From Candidatus Nitrosocosmicus sp. (GTDB lineage Archaea; Thermoproteota; Nitrososphaeria; Nitrososphaerales; Nitrososphaeraceae), in contig JAICXY010000033.1 of NCBI GenBank assembly GCA_025934495.1, positions 1 through 33,255 of the forward strand: 33,255 bases of DNA, written 5' to 3'. A model generated the notes under the pieces. It saw nothing but the letters and a program-made list of their open reading frames with translations, was not told where the DNA came from and did no database searches. This document shows positions 17,431-26,886 of this stretch, in pieces (position 1 is the first letter of the stretch; the number at the start of each line of letters is the position of its first letter). Made by a program: the position numbers and the translations under genes.

Positions 17431-19043
17431 TTAAAACTAAAGAGGAAATCCAACAATTAAAAGGTTTAGGATATAATAATGGTGATAATAATGATATAGA
17501 TGCTAAAGCGGAAAATGTAAAGATCGGCTTAGAAATTCATTGTCAATTAACAAGTTTACAAACAAAATTATTTTGTGGTTGTTTTTCCAACTATAGAAAT
17601 CTTAAACCAAATATAAATACATGCCCGATTTGCTTGGGTCTCCCTGGTTCATTACCACTGTTAAATAAAAAAGCAATAGAATATGCCACGATGATATGTA
17701 TATCATTTAATTGTAATGTCCCAGAGAAAATTACATTCTATAGAAAAAATTATTTTTATCCCGATTTACCAAAGAACTTTCAAATAACACAGTATAATTC
17801 ATACGAACTCAGTAGTATTGGATCTGATGGATCTCTTCAATATCATGATGATATCAAGGATAATAAAATTAAACGATATAACCAGAAAATTGTACGGATT
17901 AAAAGGATTCAATTAGAAGAAGATCCAGGCAAAATTGTTTATGAAAATAATAATTCCAAATTAACTAACCATTGTCTTATAGATTATAACAGAGCAGGTG
18001 TAGCATTGGTTGAAATAGTGACAGAACCCGATTTTACTAATGCTGGCGATGTTAGACTATTTCTTCATAAAATTACTAATATTTTTGAATATCTAGGTGT
18101 ATCCGACCCGAATTTGGATGGTGCTGTACGATGCGATGTCAATGTTTCAATTAAAGGTGGTAAAAAGGTGGAAATAAAAAATATTAGCTCATTCAAAGAT
18201 GTGGAAAAATCTATATTTTATGAAGTTACTCGCCAAAAAACATTGTCTACCCATGAGATAAAAGTTAAATCTGAAACAAGACATTGGGATGAAAAAAGAA
18301 AAATAACTATTCCTGCAAGGACAAAGGAAGAGGAAGACGAGTACAAGTATTTTCCAGAACCTGATATCCCAAGAATCCTTTTGGGTTCTAATTTTAAAGA
18401 AGAAATTAAAGAGAAAATGCCTGAATTACCAAGTGAAAGGTTAGACCGGTATAAGGTCATCCACAAACTTTCGGACCATATATCGACTATTCTGGTAAAT
18501 AATAAAAAAATAAGTGATTTTTATGAGAAATCTTTAAAAATATATTATTCTCCAAAAGAAATATCCAATTGGATTGTAAATGAACTTCTTTCTAAAATTA
18601 ATGATGATGATGATGATGATGATGTAGGTGAAGAAAAAGATGATTCTAATGATTCGTTTCTTTCAAATAATCGAGCCTTTAACACATCAGCAACTCCTCA
18701 ACAGATTGCAGACATAGCAAAACTTGTTGACCAATCCTCTATTAATCGAAATACTGCTAAAGATATATTTAATAAAAGTATTATAACAGGAGAAAGTCCG
18801 CTTAAATTAAGCCAAACAATAAAAGTTGAAAAAATCACAGATATCGATATTTTAACAAAATGTATTAACGATATCTTGAATGATGAAAAACATCTAGTCG
18901 AACAATCTATAAACAATCCTAATGTTTATAATTTTGTTTTGGGCAAAATGATGAAAAAAACTGGAGGACGGGCCGATCCACAAATATCATTGAAATTGAT
19001 AAAGGATATGATAGAAAAAGAAAAAGATCTATTGTATAAATGA
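17412..19043 (+). CDS. gatB: Asp/Glu-tRNA(Asn/Gln) amidotransferase subunit B
   Basis: The 543-residue kinase/amidotransferase subunit phosphorylates the misacylated tRNA and transfers ammonia from GatA. It has the GatB core: GLEIHCQLTSLQTKLFCGC, the zinc-like CPICLGLPGSLP, ITFYRKNYFYPDLPKNFQITQY, EDPGKIVYE and LVEIVTEPDF, followed by the C-terminal GatB/YqeY domain (TPQQIADIAKLVDQSS, GKMMKKTGGRADPQ). The ATG at 17412 overlaps gatA by 19 nt; an in-frame ATG at 17427 overlaps the gatA TGA as ATGA and is an equally likely start. A short Asp run from GAT repeats (about 18600-18626) lies in the linker between core and tail domain, so it may be tolerated. Confidence 0.95.
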   Translation: MESKDMIKTKEEIQQLKGLGYNNGDNNDIDAKAENVKIGLEIHCQLTSLQTKLFCGCFSNYRNLKPNINTCPICLGLPGSLPLLNKKAIEYATMICISFNCNVPEKITFYRKNYFYPDLPKNFQITQYNSYELSSIGSDGSLQYHDDIKDNKIKRYNQKIVRIKRIQLEEDPGKIVYENNNSKLTNHCLIDYNRAGVALVEIVTEPDFTNAGDVRLFLHKITNIFEYLGVSDPNLDGAVRCDVNVSIKGGKKVEIKNISSFKDVEKSIFYEVTRQKTLSTHEIKVKSETRHWDEKRKITIPARTKEEEDEYKYFPEPDIPRILLGSNFKEEIKEKMPELPSERLDRYKVIHKLSDHISTILVNNKKISDFYEKSLKIYYSPKEISNWIVNELLSKINDDDDDDDVGEEKDDSNDSFLSNNRAFNTSATPQQIADIAKLVDQSSINRNTAKDIFNKSIITGESPLKLSQTIKVEKITDIDILTKCINDILNDEKHLVEQSINNPNVYNFVLGKMMKKTGGRADPQISLKLIKDMIEKEKDLLYK

Positions 19044-19112
19044 TCGCCTCCATGATCTTTAACAATATAAAATGATCTTTTTTATCAAAATAATCTATTA
19101 GGATATACTTTT

Positions 19113-20369
19113 TTAACAAAATGTATTATTATTTTTGGAATTGGTTAATAAATCCAAATGTTTCATTATTAATGGTAGAAAAGATCCTATATCTGTTACT
19201 ATACCAATTGCCTGTGTTGTTCCTCTATCAAGTAATTTGGTGACGACGGGTTGGTTTATATCCACTGCAATTACCTTTACTGATGCAGGTATCATATTCC
19301 CTACCGCTATCGAATGAAGCATTGATGACAACATTAAAACCAAATTTGCATCTTTTAATATTATCTTATATTGTTTTTGAGCTTCAACAATATCTGTAAT
19401 AACATCAGGTATGGGACCATCATCTCTTATTGAACCACACAAAGCAAAAGGGACCTTATTAACAATACATTCATACATTATTCCACTCTTGAGGATTTTA
19501 TTTTCTACCATTGATTTGATTGAACCTGCTTTGAAAATTTCATTTACTATTACCATATGGTTACGATGCCCTCTAATCGCTAAAGTACCATCATCCACAT
19601 GCATTCCTAAAGAGGTTCCTAACAAAGCGTTTTCTATATCATGGACAGCTAATGCATTTCCTGCTAAAATTCCGTCAACAAATCCATATCTAATTAGTTT
19701 GGCTAAAATTTCCGCAGAACCAGAGTGCACTATTACCGGCCCTGAAACAACGACTATTTTTCCACCCTGTTGTTTGGTTTTAAATAAATCATCGGCAACT
19801 TTTTTGGCTATTTGTTGAGATGGTCTTTCACTTGAACTAGAACTACTCATAAACTGAAACATATCAACCCCTTCTCTTGGTCGTTCTTGAGGAATTATTT
19901 TTATTCCTCTTTCACCGGTAACTACCAGATCACCTTTTTTTACTTCTCTGTTGATTTTACATTGTGCTATATTATTCTGTGGATCTAAAACTATGCATTT
20001 ATCCATCATCATGTTCTCTACGTTTATCCACTGACCATGGAAGAAGATTTGTGTTGGGTTGTTGGTAGTGCTATAAAAATCATCTGGCAAAACCATATCT
20101 TTTGGACAGCTAATGCATTTTACTTCGTCTAATGAAATCGATGTTGCCCCTTCCCTAAAAAGAAATTCTAAAATATTTGACAAGTGATCCTTGCTATTTC
20201 CTTTAATAAGAAGTCGAGCATAACTATAGTCTTTTTTTCTTTTTCCAATGGAAAATTCCAAAACTGTAAAGTCGCCCTTTAAATCCATAATATTATCAAA
20301 TATACGAGTAAGGATTGAAGAATCGACTAAATGTCCTTTAACTTCTATTTCCTGTTCGAACTTTTCCAA
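19113..20369 (-). CDS. Archaeal ornithine cyclodeaminase-like protein (LOR/SDH N-terminal domain family)
   Basis: The 418-residue protein matches the TIGR00300/LOR-SDH family. The N-terminal alpha/beta segment (EQEIEVKGHLVDSSILTRIFD) is followed by AARLLIKG-like repeats and CISCPKDMVLPDDFYSTTN. A second half has a Rossmann-like domain: GKIVVVSGPVIVHSGSAEI, FVDGILAGNALAVHDIENALLG and GSIRDDGPIPDV. The family was described in archaea and cyanobacterial AgrE/ArgZ as an NAD-dependent ornithine cyclodeaminase making proline from ornithine; older labels (lysine-oxoglutarate reductase) are misleading. Function is assigned from family knowledge only. A Ser-rich loop (MSSSSSSERPS, near residue 174-184) lies between the two halves. 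It converges with gatB across 69 nt. Confidence 0.82.
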   Translation of the reverse strand: MEKFEQEIEVKGHLVDSSILTRIFDNIMDLKGDFTVLEFSIGKRKKDYSYARLLIKGNSKDHLSNILEFLFREGATSISLDEVKCISCPKDMVLPDDFYSTTNNPTQIFFHGQWINVENMMMDKCIVLDPQNNIAQCKINREVKKGDLVVTGERGIKIIPQERPREGVDMFQFMSSSSSSERPSQQIAKKVADDLFKTKQQGGKIVVVSGPVIVHSGSAEILAKLIRYGFVDGILAGNALAVHDIENALLGTSLGMHVDDGTLAIRGHRNHMVIVNEIFKAGSIKSMVENKILKSGIMYECIVNKVPFALCGSIRDDGPIPDVITDIVEAQKQYKIILKDANLVLMLSSMLHSIAVGNMIPASVKVIAVDINQPVVTKLLDRGTTQAIGIVTDIGSFLPLIMKHLDLLTNSKNNNTFC

Positions 20370-20426
20370 TAATATAGTTAAACTAAATGGGTTTTAAAAT
20401 TTCTTTATCTATTTATAAATTATATT

Positions 20427-20762
20427 TTAAACAGGTAAAGAAATATTTCCCAAATATTGCTTTAGATTTGCTTTAGTTTTCAAATTATTTTCTATTTCAC
20501 TTTTTTTCTCCTCTGTAAACCAATTTGCGATGGCTTTAGCTATTCCATTTTTATCGCAAATTGCGATCAGATACCCTTGGTCGCCCTTTACAATACCGTA
20601 ATAGTTTTCTTCTCCTACAGGTTCCCATATGTTTGTTTTATTGTCTTTAAGCGCAAGCGCAGGCATTGCTTGATTTTGGTTATCATCAATAAATTTGGCC
20701 AAAAAATCTTGAGCATCTTTTACTCTCTTTTCTCCAATTTTTAAGGCTATGAAATATTGCAT
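20427..20762 (-). CDS. Protein of unknown function, 111 residues
   Basis: I do not recognise this family. The protein begins MQYFIALKIGEKRVKDAQDFL and alternates strands and helices in a compact soluble fold; it has a single cysteine (ICDKNG) and no membrane segment. A segment GYLIAICDKNGIAKAIANWF and a Lys/Glu-rich C-terminus are visible. It starts 4 nt downstream of the stop of the HD protein on the same strand, so the two are probably one transcript. The start ATG (20762) is well placed. Confidence 0.65.
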   Translation of the reverse strand: MQYFIALKIGEKRVKDAQDFLAKFIDDNQNQAMPALALKDNKTNIWEPVGEENYYGIVKGDQGYLIAICDKNGIAKAIANWFTEEKKSEIENNLKTKANLKQYLGNISLPV

Positions 20763-20766
20763 ATTT

Positions 20767-21396
20767 CTATTTATTCAAATATAGTAATATTTGTTCTATT
20801 TCATCTATATCTTTTTTTTCTCCGCCTCTGATATTTTTTTTATTATTTTTGTCTTTATAGATTTCTTTGATATATTTTAATGCCGAATCAAAAAATGGAA
20901 CTATGTCAGTTTTATTTATATTTTTATTGTTCTTTTGATAATATGTGGCTTGAATCACCATTTCCATCTTATCAAAAAAATGGATTAATTTTGAGGTTTC
21001 AGTTTTATTGTCATTAAATTCATTCCAAATTTTGATATATTTTCTTTTAATTGGTTTCCAGGGGATTTTTAAAAGTATATTTTGCATTGCAACATTTTCT
21101 AATTTTTTTTTCTTTTCGTTTTCTATTGTTTCTGGAATAAAATCTCCAATAATGGATTCGCCCAAATCGTGAATTAATGTCATTTTGATCATTTTCATGG
21201 TTTTCGATATTGTATAATTATTGTAGTCTGCAAATAACATAACTAAAACAATCATGCTTAGAGTATGTTCTGCTACTGACTCTGAATTTTTTAAATGTAG
21301 TTTTGTTTTCCAGCCTGTTCTATCTATTTCTTTTAATTTATAAAAGTGATCTATAAAATTTAAAATTTTGTCTATACTAAATTTTTTCCTGCTCAT
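20767..21396 (-). CDS. HD-domain hydrolase, YfbR/HDDC2-like 5'-nucleotidase
   Basis: The 209-residue protein has the HDDC2/YfbR pattern: IDRTGWKTKLHLKNSESVAEHTLSM with the first metal His in EHT (about residue 43), the HD pair in MTLIHDLGESIIGDFIP (about residues 74-83), and the later Asp in LIHFFDKMEMVIQA. Family members remove phosphate from deoxyribonucleoside or ribonucleoside 5'-monophosphates. The tail (residues 170-209) is Lys/Asn-rich. It is the second HD-type nucleotide hydrolase in this window, the other being at 5215-6516. It opens a two-gene transcript with the unknown protein at 20427. The substrate is inferred from family. Confidence 0.82.
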   Translation of the reverse strand: MSRKKFSIDKILNFIDHFYKLKEIDRTGWKTKLHLKNSESVAEHTLSMIVLVMLFADYNNYTISKTMKMIKMTLIHDLGESIIGDFIPETIENEKKKKLENVAMQNILLKIPWKPIKRKYIKIWNEFNDNKTETSKLIHFFDKMEMVIQATYYQKNNKNINKTDIVPFFDSALKYIKEIYKDKNNKKNIRGGEKKDIDEIEQILLYLNK

Positions 21397-21540
21397 TTTA
21401 AAGTATATTATAGATATATTGTATAATTAGAATTTTCCTTGCTATATTTAAAATTCAGTATCAGCAGCTATCTTTTTCTATAGTTTATTATTGATTCTTA
21501 CACTATGTATAATATATTAATATAATTTCCAAAAGTCTGT

Positions 21541-21720
21541 TTTTAAATACATTTAAGTATTGTGTATTTTTTTTAGTCTACAAAATGTATGCTCAAATCA
21601 CAATGATATCTTTAGAATGAATCTTTTTATTGTGTTTCTTTTATGAATAACTGGAAGTTCTTCTTTTTATTTAGTAAAAATGATTTTTGTTTTAAATAGT
21701 CTTTCTTTGCCTTGTTGCAT
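21541..21720 (-). pseudogene. IS5-type transposase C-terminal relic
   Basis: On the minus strand a fragment reads FEHTFCRLKKIHNT after a stop, matching the conserved EHTICRLKKYRI motif of the better-preserved relic at 22207-22960. The upstream peptide is Lys-rich with stops (GKERLFKTKIIFTK). It is too decayed to define ends. Confidence 0.55.
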
Positions 21721-21809
21721 GATTCTCTCTTTCTAAATACATTTAGCTAATATTAACCAACAGAACATGTGAATTCCCATCTATAATCAATCTCTAGTTA
21801 GAAGAGACG

Positions 21810-22140
21810 ATGAAACTTCCTAGACTGGATATTTTTAACAACTGGGATACGGAATTAAAAGAGATGAACAAATATAAAGGCGGCGAGTCATTTCATTATT
21901 AAGATACTTTTCTTTTTTTACTGCTGGGCCATGCCAAATTTATTTTCATCTGCCCTATAGGCAAACCACAGAATGAATAGCACAAGGCCATGGTACAGGA
22001 AAAGTACCATCAATGCAGATTACAGCAGTAAAATAGGCATCAGAAGAATAAACAATTTACTTTCAAGATAAAAGTGAAAACAGATGACAAAAGTAAAGAA
22101 TTTGAAGATGAATATACATCACAATTGCAATAGATAAGAT
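21810..22140 (+). pseudogene. IS5-family transposase N-terminal relic (DDE_Tnp_1-like)
   Basis: Plus-strand frames read MKLPRLDIFNNWDTELKEMN, then after a shift FHLPYRQTTE, HGTGKVPS and DYSSKIGIRRINNL, ending at ITIAID, which resembles the first catalytic Asp strand. This matches the order of halobacterial-type IS5 transposases (PYRQTEG, VPSIPDYSTI, IAIDSTG). Stops interrupt it at least four times, and it stops abruptly about where the opposite-strand relic begins, so one element may have inserted into the other. Confidence 0.65.
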
Positions 22141-22206
22141 CTTTGCATAATTAGAAACATTCTATTCGTTTCACTAATGATATACTACTTTTCTTCTATT
22201 GATGCA

Positions 22207-22960
22207 GGTTCATCATCTATAGTTGACTAGACCTACAACTATATCTGACACCTTGTTATATTTTCTTAACTTATTTCTGAATACGTCGTTCATTATCCTG
22301 TACTTTTTCAATCTGCAAATGGTATGCTCTCTATCACTATTCGAATTCTAGAATGATTTGTTATACTTTTTTTCTTCTTGCGACAACTCTTTTTGATTTC
22401 TCTTCTTTCTATTTGGTAAGACAGATAGTAGTTGTTCTGGGAAATCCTTTTCTACTCCACCAAGGTATCCAAGATCAAATATATTTAGAACTTCTTGGGC
22501 ATGATTGGATGATTCTTTTCATATACTCAATATAATCATGTTTTCTTCCTTTTTTATAGCCTATTTTGGAAAGGATATAACATGATGATTGTTAACCATA
22601 ATTTGATTCTTTACTGTAGTATGTTTTTTGTTCTTGCCTATCGAATAGTACATCTTTCTTTTATTCTTATCAACAAGTCTTGGAATCTGTTGTTCGGTAC
22701 AATCAGTAAAAGCCATAAATCCAGGAAAGTATTGTTCAACTTCTTCTGCGGGTGGTTTTTAGCCTCTTTGTTATGTTGTATATTTCTGTGGAATTGGTAC
22801 GCATTGTCTTATCATCTTCAATATTCAATATTCAATCTTTTGAATATCTCTACAAATGTTGCTTATCCAAACAAACAGAAAACCTGCTAATGTGTAGGTT
22901 ATGTAAAGACGATAATATATCAAAAGCATAAGAAACCGGTTTTTATATCCAGTGTGAAAT
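22207..22960 (-). pseudogene. IS5-type (DDE_Tnp_4/HARBI1-like) transposase relic
   Basis: Read across frames, the minus strand contains SNICRDIQKIEY, YNITKRLKTT, VEQYFPGFMAFTDCTEQQIP, VDKNKRKMYYS, KNKKHTTVKNQIMVNNH, KKGRKHDY, NIFDLGYLGGVEKDFPEQLL, LPNRKKRNQKELSQEEKKY and EHTICRLKKYRIMNDVFRN, followed by RKYNKVSDIVVGLVNYR. The FTD (first Asp) and DLGYLG (second Asp) motifs are recognisable. At least three frameshifts and two stops disrupt it, so it is inactive. The two plus-strand open frames overlapping it are its antisense shadows. Confidence 0.8.
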
Positions 22961-23551
22961 GTCTGCCCGCACCTATGTCTCTTTCTCTATTGTTTTTTCT
23001 TTTGGATAATCTTTATTTCATGTTTGACATATCTTTTTGTTATTTCTTTATCGTAAATCTCCAAATTCTTGTACTGTAAAGCCAGTAGTGAATGATTTGA
23101 AAAGCAGTAGTGGCTTTTTGACTAAACTATCATATGAAAGCAAAAAAATGACAAGAAATTGAATAGAATCAGATCATAAAGATGGTTATTCTAATTACGC
23201 AAGAGATCTACTCTGATGACATTCAGTTCATATGATGAAAAGTAACTCCAAATGAAACAATTGGTCGACATATTGTTTTAGATAATTCTTCTCTTTGTAA
23301 AATAATTCTAAATGTATTCTACAATTAACCAGGAGTCTTGAATGTAGTATAATTATTCTTTTTATCATCTTTGTTTGGGATACAGGTTACATTTTAGCAG
23401 GTAATACAAAAACCATACCTCTATAGATTTTTGGACAGGCTTTAAAATAACAACATTGATTTGCAAATCAAAAAACACTTTTGCAAAGATTACATTTTAT
23501 GTATGTACTTTATTATTGTTCACCAAAGGAAATATTTGTAGGATCTAAAAA

Positions 23552-24265
23552 TTATTTATTTTTACTTTTATTTAACTTTGCATGAATAATAAAATGGTCT
23601 TTTTCAAATGGCTCCAGATTTATTATCTGAATTATTGTAAAATTATTTTCTTCTAGTTTTTTTGCTTCATTTTGAGTGACTGTTTTTGGGTCTGTTAATA
23701 CGTCTATACTCCTTGTTTTAATTATTATTAATAAATCGCCGTTGTCTTTTAGATAACTTTTGCAATTGTCTATTGCTATCATTGTCTGGTCTGGTTGCGC
23801 TATATCTGAATATACAATGTCAACAATCCCAAAATATCCATAATATTTTAAATAATTTCTAGCATCTGATAATATAGGAATGACATTATTTCTCTTTGAA
23901 GATACATTCTCCAACAACTCTCTGGCTACTCTCACAGAAGGTTCAACTGGGAATATTATTCCTGTATTTCCTATAATATCTGATACATGGCTTACTGTTG
24001 TTCCAGTGGATGCTCCTAAATATAGAACTTTTGATGATTGCTTTATAGGGTTTTCTTTAAGACCTTTAATTATCGCCCCTGCCAACTTGCTCCTAAAAGG
24101 ATCCCATAATCTATATTCTATATCGTCGTATTGTATTATTTTTTCGCCATATACACTATTACCATTAATAAGATTTTGTGTAGCAAGGTGTTTTTCATTT
24201 GCATTATCTGTTAAAATAACATAAGAACCATTATCAAACATTTTAAAAATATTCAGTTGATTCAT
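23552..24265 (-). CDS. flpA: Fibrillarin-like 2'-O-methyltransferase
   Basis: The catalytic subunit of archaeal C/D-box sRNPs methylates ribose 2'-OH of rRNA and tRNA at positions set by guide RNAs. The 237-residue protein shows YRLWDPFRSKLAGAI (residues 51-65), the SAM-binding KVLYLGASTGTTVSHV (79-94), VEPSVRVARELL, DIVYSDIAQPDQ and the strand LLIIIKTRSID. Start and length are normal. It lies downstream of Nop5, its partner, separated by 53 nt, as in many archaea. The downstream side is the decayed IS region. Confidence 0.95.
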   Translation of the reverse strand: MNQLNIFKMFDNGSYVILTDNANEKHLATQNLINGNSVYGEKIIQYDDIEYRLWDPFRSKLAGAIIKGLKENPIKQSSKVLYLGASTGTTVSHVSDIIGNTGIIFPVEPSVRVARELLENVSSKRNNVIPILSDARNYLKYYGYFGIVDIVYSDIAQPDQTMIAIDNCKSYLKDNGDLLIIIKTRSIDVLTDPKTVTQNEAKKLEENNFTIIQIINLEPFEKDHFIIHAKLNKSKNK

Positions 24266-24318
24266 TATTTTTTATCATCCTCTAAATATTATAATTATTT
24301 TTGCATAAATATAATTTT

Positions 24319-25671
24319 TCACCTTTTATTTGATTTATGATATCTTTTTTTGAATTTATTTTTCTTATACTTTGAGTCACTGTCTTTTCCTTTTCCTTTT
24401 CCTTTTCCTTTTCCTTTCCAACCGCCATCAGATCTATTTTGAGTATTCCTGTCAAATCCAAACCTTTTACCCCTAGTCGAAGAATTTCTTTCGTCCATCA
24501 TAGGAGGTTCTTTATATTTTTCTTGGATTTCTGCTAATCGATCATTTAGTTTATTTGAAAGAGCTTGATTAACTTCTAGATCCTGACCATATACATCTAA
24601 CCTGGCTGCTATAGCAGTTTTAGCTGCTATAGCTCTGGCCATCTTACCTCTCTGCCATTTAGGAGCTGAGTGGATTATTGGGTGTTGAAATAAAATCCCA
24701 TGTTTTGGTGGATTGGATCCTGTTTTCAAAGTCCGAAACAAAGCCTTTTCTGCACCCAATATTTGAATCGTACTTGCTGAAAGAGAAGCTAGTTTTTTTA
24801 AACTACCTGCCTTTGAAATTAGCCTCGCACCAACAGATGCAGTAAGCAAACCTTTAACATTAGGTGCTATTTCCTCCATCGAAGTTTCAATGTGTTCCTC
24901 TAAATTCTTTCTTATTTTATTTAACGATATTACTTGTTCGGCGATATTTTGAACAATTAAAAGATTCTGTTCTGTAATTTTGCCACCTCTGCTTCTCAAA
25001 GATACTTCAGATATTATTTCAATTTTGTTTTCTGGAATGTCTAGTGTTTTTAAAAATTTACTGGTTATGCCATCTCTTTTACCACAACAAGATACTATAA
25101 GAGAATACGTATTGGGATTTTGTAAAAGATTGTCAAGTTCTGGAAAATGCAATCCATACCATTCTCTCATTCTAGTTGCCAAAGTGTTTGATATTTTATC
25201 TATTTCATCCAATGCATTGATGGATTGACTTATATGTAAATCAATTTGTTCAGAGGCTTCTTGAATCTTTAATGAAGACCATTTCAAAGAAAAATCTCTT
25301 AAATCCTTTATTATTTCCTTTTCGCCGGAAAAATGGTTTGATTGCATATAGAGATCTAATTTGTGTATTTGTACATATTTTTCAATTGATGCAGGTATTT
25401 TTTCTATTGTTTCAAAATTTTTATCCGTTATTAAATTAATTATCTCCGGAAGGTTAGTTAAAATTTTAATATTTTGGGGTTTTTCAAAGATTTCTACATT
25501 CTGAATATTTTGAATATTTTGAACAATTTCATTATAATCCTTCTCCTTAATTTTTTCATGGGAACTTACTGGATTCATAAATTTATTAAAGTAAATGACA
25601 TTTTTATTGGGATCCAAAATTGCCATTCCCAACTCAAGGGTTATTATATAACGAAGGTTACCATCTATCAT
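24319..25671 (-). CDS. nop5: Nop5 (Nop56/58-like) C/D-box sRNP core protein
   Basis: The 450-residue scaffold binds the L7Ae-guide RNA complex and recruits fibrillarin. The Nop domain is clear: LRSRGGKITEQNLLIVQNIAEQV-type segments, then APNVKGLLTASVGARLISKAGSL (about residues 273-295), GAEKALFRTLKTGSNPPKHG and the HP-IIHSAPKWQRGKMARAIAAK motif. The N-terminal fibrillarin-binding part precedes it. The tail (about residues 390-450) is basic and unstructured, with a GK repeat encoded by an exact six-nucleotide repeat (plus-strand CCTTTT, about 24384-24417) and a Lys/Arg end. The repeat count could vary without disrupting frame. The start is ATG at 25671. Confidence 0.95.
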   Translation of the reverse strand: MIDGNLRYIITLELGMAILDPNKNVIYFNKFMNPVSSHEKIKEKDYNEIVQNIQNIQNVEIFEKPQNIKILTNLPEIINLITDKNFETIEKIPASIEKYVQIHKLDLYMQSNHFSGEKEIIKDLRDFSLKWSSLKIQEASEQIDLHISQSINALDEIDKISNTLATRMREWYGLHFPELDNLLQNPNTYSLIVSCCGKRDGITSKFLKTLDIPENKIEIISEVSLRSRGGKITEQNLLIVQNIAEQVISLNKIRKNLEEHIETSMEEIAPNVKGLLTASVGARLISKAGSLKKLASLSASTIQILGAEKALFRTLKTGSNPPKHGILFQHPIIHSAPKWQRGKMARAIAAKTAIAARLDVYGQDLEVNQALSNKLNDRLAEIQEKYKEPPMMDERNSSTRGKRFGFDRNTQNRSDGGWKGKGKGKGKGKDSDSKYKKNKFKKRYHKSNKR

Positions 25672-25725
25672 TTATATATAATTCAACTTAAATTAATTTA
25701 TAAAGGATAATAACCTTGTGATTTT

Positions 25726-26859
25726 TTATTTTTGATAACCTGGCTCTAGAATATTTGTTAATTCCGAATTTGAAATTATTAAAATTTTGGAACTTTTACC
25801 ATGTTTTACCAAAATTGTCTCTAAACCTTCTTTAATACTTGAAATTGTCTTTATTCCCAATTTATTTAGATAAACTTTAGGCAAAGTTGAAATGGCATAG
25901 ATATCAAATTTCTCTTTAATGATATTTAAAAAATTTATATGTTCTAAATCTTTTAGGTATTGATATTTTTTTAATCCTGTCTGATCTAACCTATTTTCTA
26001 CAAATTGTAATAAAGCCCCATATCCATCGCCTAAACCCATCCTATTCTCCGATAACAATACTATGATGCCATTTTCTTTTACAGTTTTATAATTATTCCA
26101 TAATAGATTTAAACTATTACTCAAGGTAGACTGAATATCAAAATTGCTATTCCCTGAAATAATGACTGATTTTGATTTTTCAATTTCCTTCGTAGATATT
26201 TTATTAAATTTTTCAACTGCTTTTTTAAAAGAATTTTCAATATCTCCGATATATACAGAATTTATACCATCATTGTTTGCTATAATATGAATAGGTTCAA
26301 AATTTAATGTTTTAGAAATCTCAATTGAAATATTTAATGAATCAGTAATTATTCCTGATTGCGGACATTTGTCGACAATATTTGAATACGCATTGTCCAT
26401 TTCATTTGGGAAATTCGATCTCATCAATTCTGTAGTTGCTCCTTTATACCCAAAAAAGGGATCATATTCTATTTTTTCCAATACTATAGTTTTTTCAAAG
26501 TTTTTCATTTTATTCAAAACTTCATCACATCTTATTCTATTAATAGATATTCCAAAATCACCTAATTTTCTTTTAATTTTAAGAGGCATATTTTTTGATA
26601 AGGTATTAATTTCAAAATTTTTCATTTCGATTTTTTTACTTTTTTCATTTATATATCTTAAAATAGGGATCATTTGTAAGAATGGTGTAAAATTGAGGAT
26701 TAATGTAGAACTTTTTAATTGAATTTTATTTTCTAATTCATCATTTAAAGATATATTATCTAGTAAAGGAAATTCAGGTTTGCTGTTTTCCAATATGTTC
26801 TCATACTTTATATCTAGAATAACTTCCGAATCTCCATACCCTAACCATATTTCTGGCAT
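25726..26859 (-). CDS. LarA-like (DUF2088) protein with missing signature
   Basis: The 377-residue protein resembles the LarA lactate-racemase fold. The beta start IWLGYGDSEVILDI matches the family's opening; a middle helix-strand segment has SLNISIEISKTLNFEPIHIIA then VYIGDIENSFKKAVEKF; the C-terminal half has ISGNSNFDIQSTLSNSLNLLW, GIIVLLSENRMGLGDGYG. In LarA the N-terminal motif that binds the nickel cofactor and lactate is D-H-T-R-P; here the aligned stretch reads ILNFTPFLQ, so it is absent. The His and Lys cofactor ligands were not found either. A non-catalytic or different activity is likely. It may be cotranscribed with Nop5 (54-nt gap) and is divergent from pyrE. Family placement is by pattern only. 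Confidence 0.55.
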   Translation of the reverse strand: MPEIWLGYGDSEVILDIKYENILENSKPEFPLLDNISLNDELENKIQLKSSTLILNFTPFLQMIPILRYINEKSKKIEMKNFEINTLSKNMPLKIKRKLGDFGISINRIRCDEVLNKMKNFEKTIVLEKIEYDPFFGYKGATTELMRSNFPNEMDNAYSNIVDKCPQSGIITDSLNISIEISKTLNFEPIHIIANNDGINSVYIGDIENSFKKAVEKFNKISTKEIEKSKSVIISGNSNFDIQSTLSNSLNLLWNNYKTVKENGIIVLLSENRMGLGDGYGALLQFVENRLDQTGLKKYQYLKDLEHINFLNIIKEKFDIYAISTLPKVYLNKLGIKTISSIKEGLETILVKHGKSSKILIISNSELTNILEPGYQK

Positions 26860-26886
26860 GCTTTAATATATGAATGAAAAAGCAAC

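Larger units (their letters stand above)
21397..23551. other. 2.1-kb region of decayed insertion sequences
   Basis: No intact gene is present. Three transposase relics are readable with many stops and shifts: minus 21541-21720, plus 21810-22140 and minus 22207-22960. From about 22976 to 23551 I can only see scattered short matches (a HYWLYSTRIWRF-like peptide on the minus strand near 23050-23100) and no family. This is the largest non-coding stretch in the window. Confidence 0.75.

Noticed and set aside
19044-19112. Possible hairpin terminator with GATC-containing arms between convergent genes
   Set aside because: Arms are short (AAAGATC/GATCTTT) and widely spaced; chance is likely in this composition.
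19411-19818. 135-residue plus-strand open frame
   Set aside because: Antisense to the ornithine cyclodeaminase-like gene, whose reading is well supported.
22353-22535. Plus-strand open frame, 60 residues
   Set aside because: It is the antisense of the IS5-type transposase relic on the minus strand.
22582-22890. Plus-strand open frame, 102 residues, hydrophobic
   Set aside because: Also antisense of the transposase relic; the hydrophobicity comes from AT-rich complement of a Lys/Asn-rich protein.
22976-23551. Possible further transposase fragment (HYWLYSTRIWRF-like, minus strand)
   Set aside because: Only one short peptide; no confirming motif around it.
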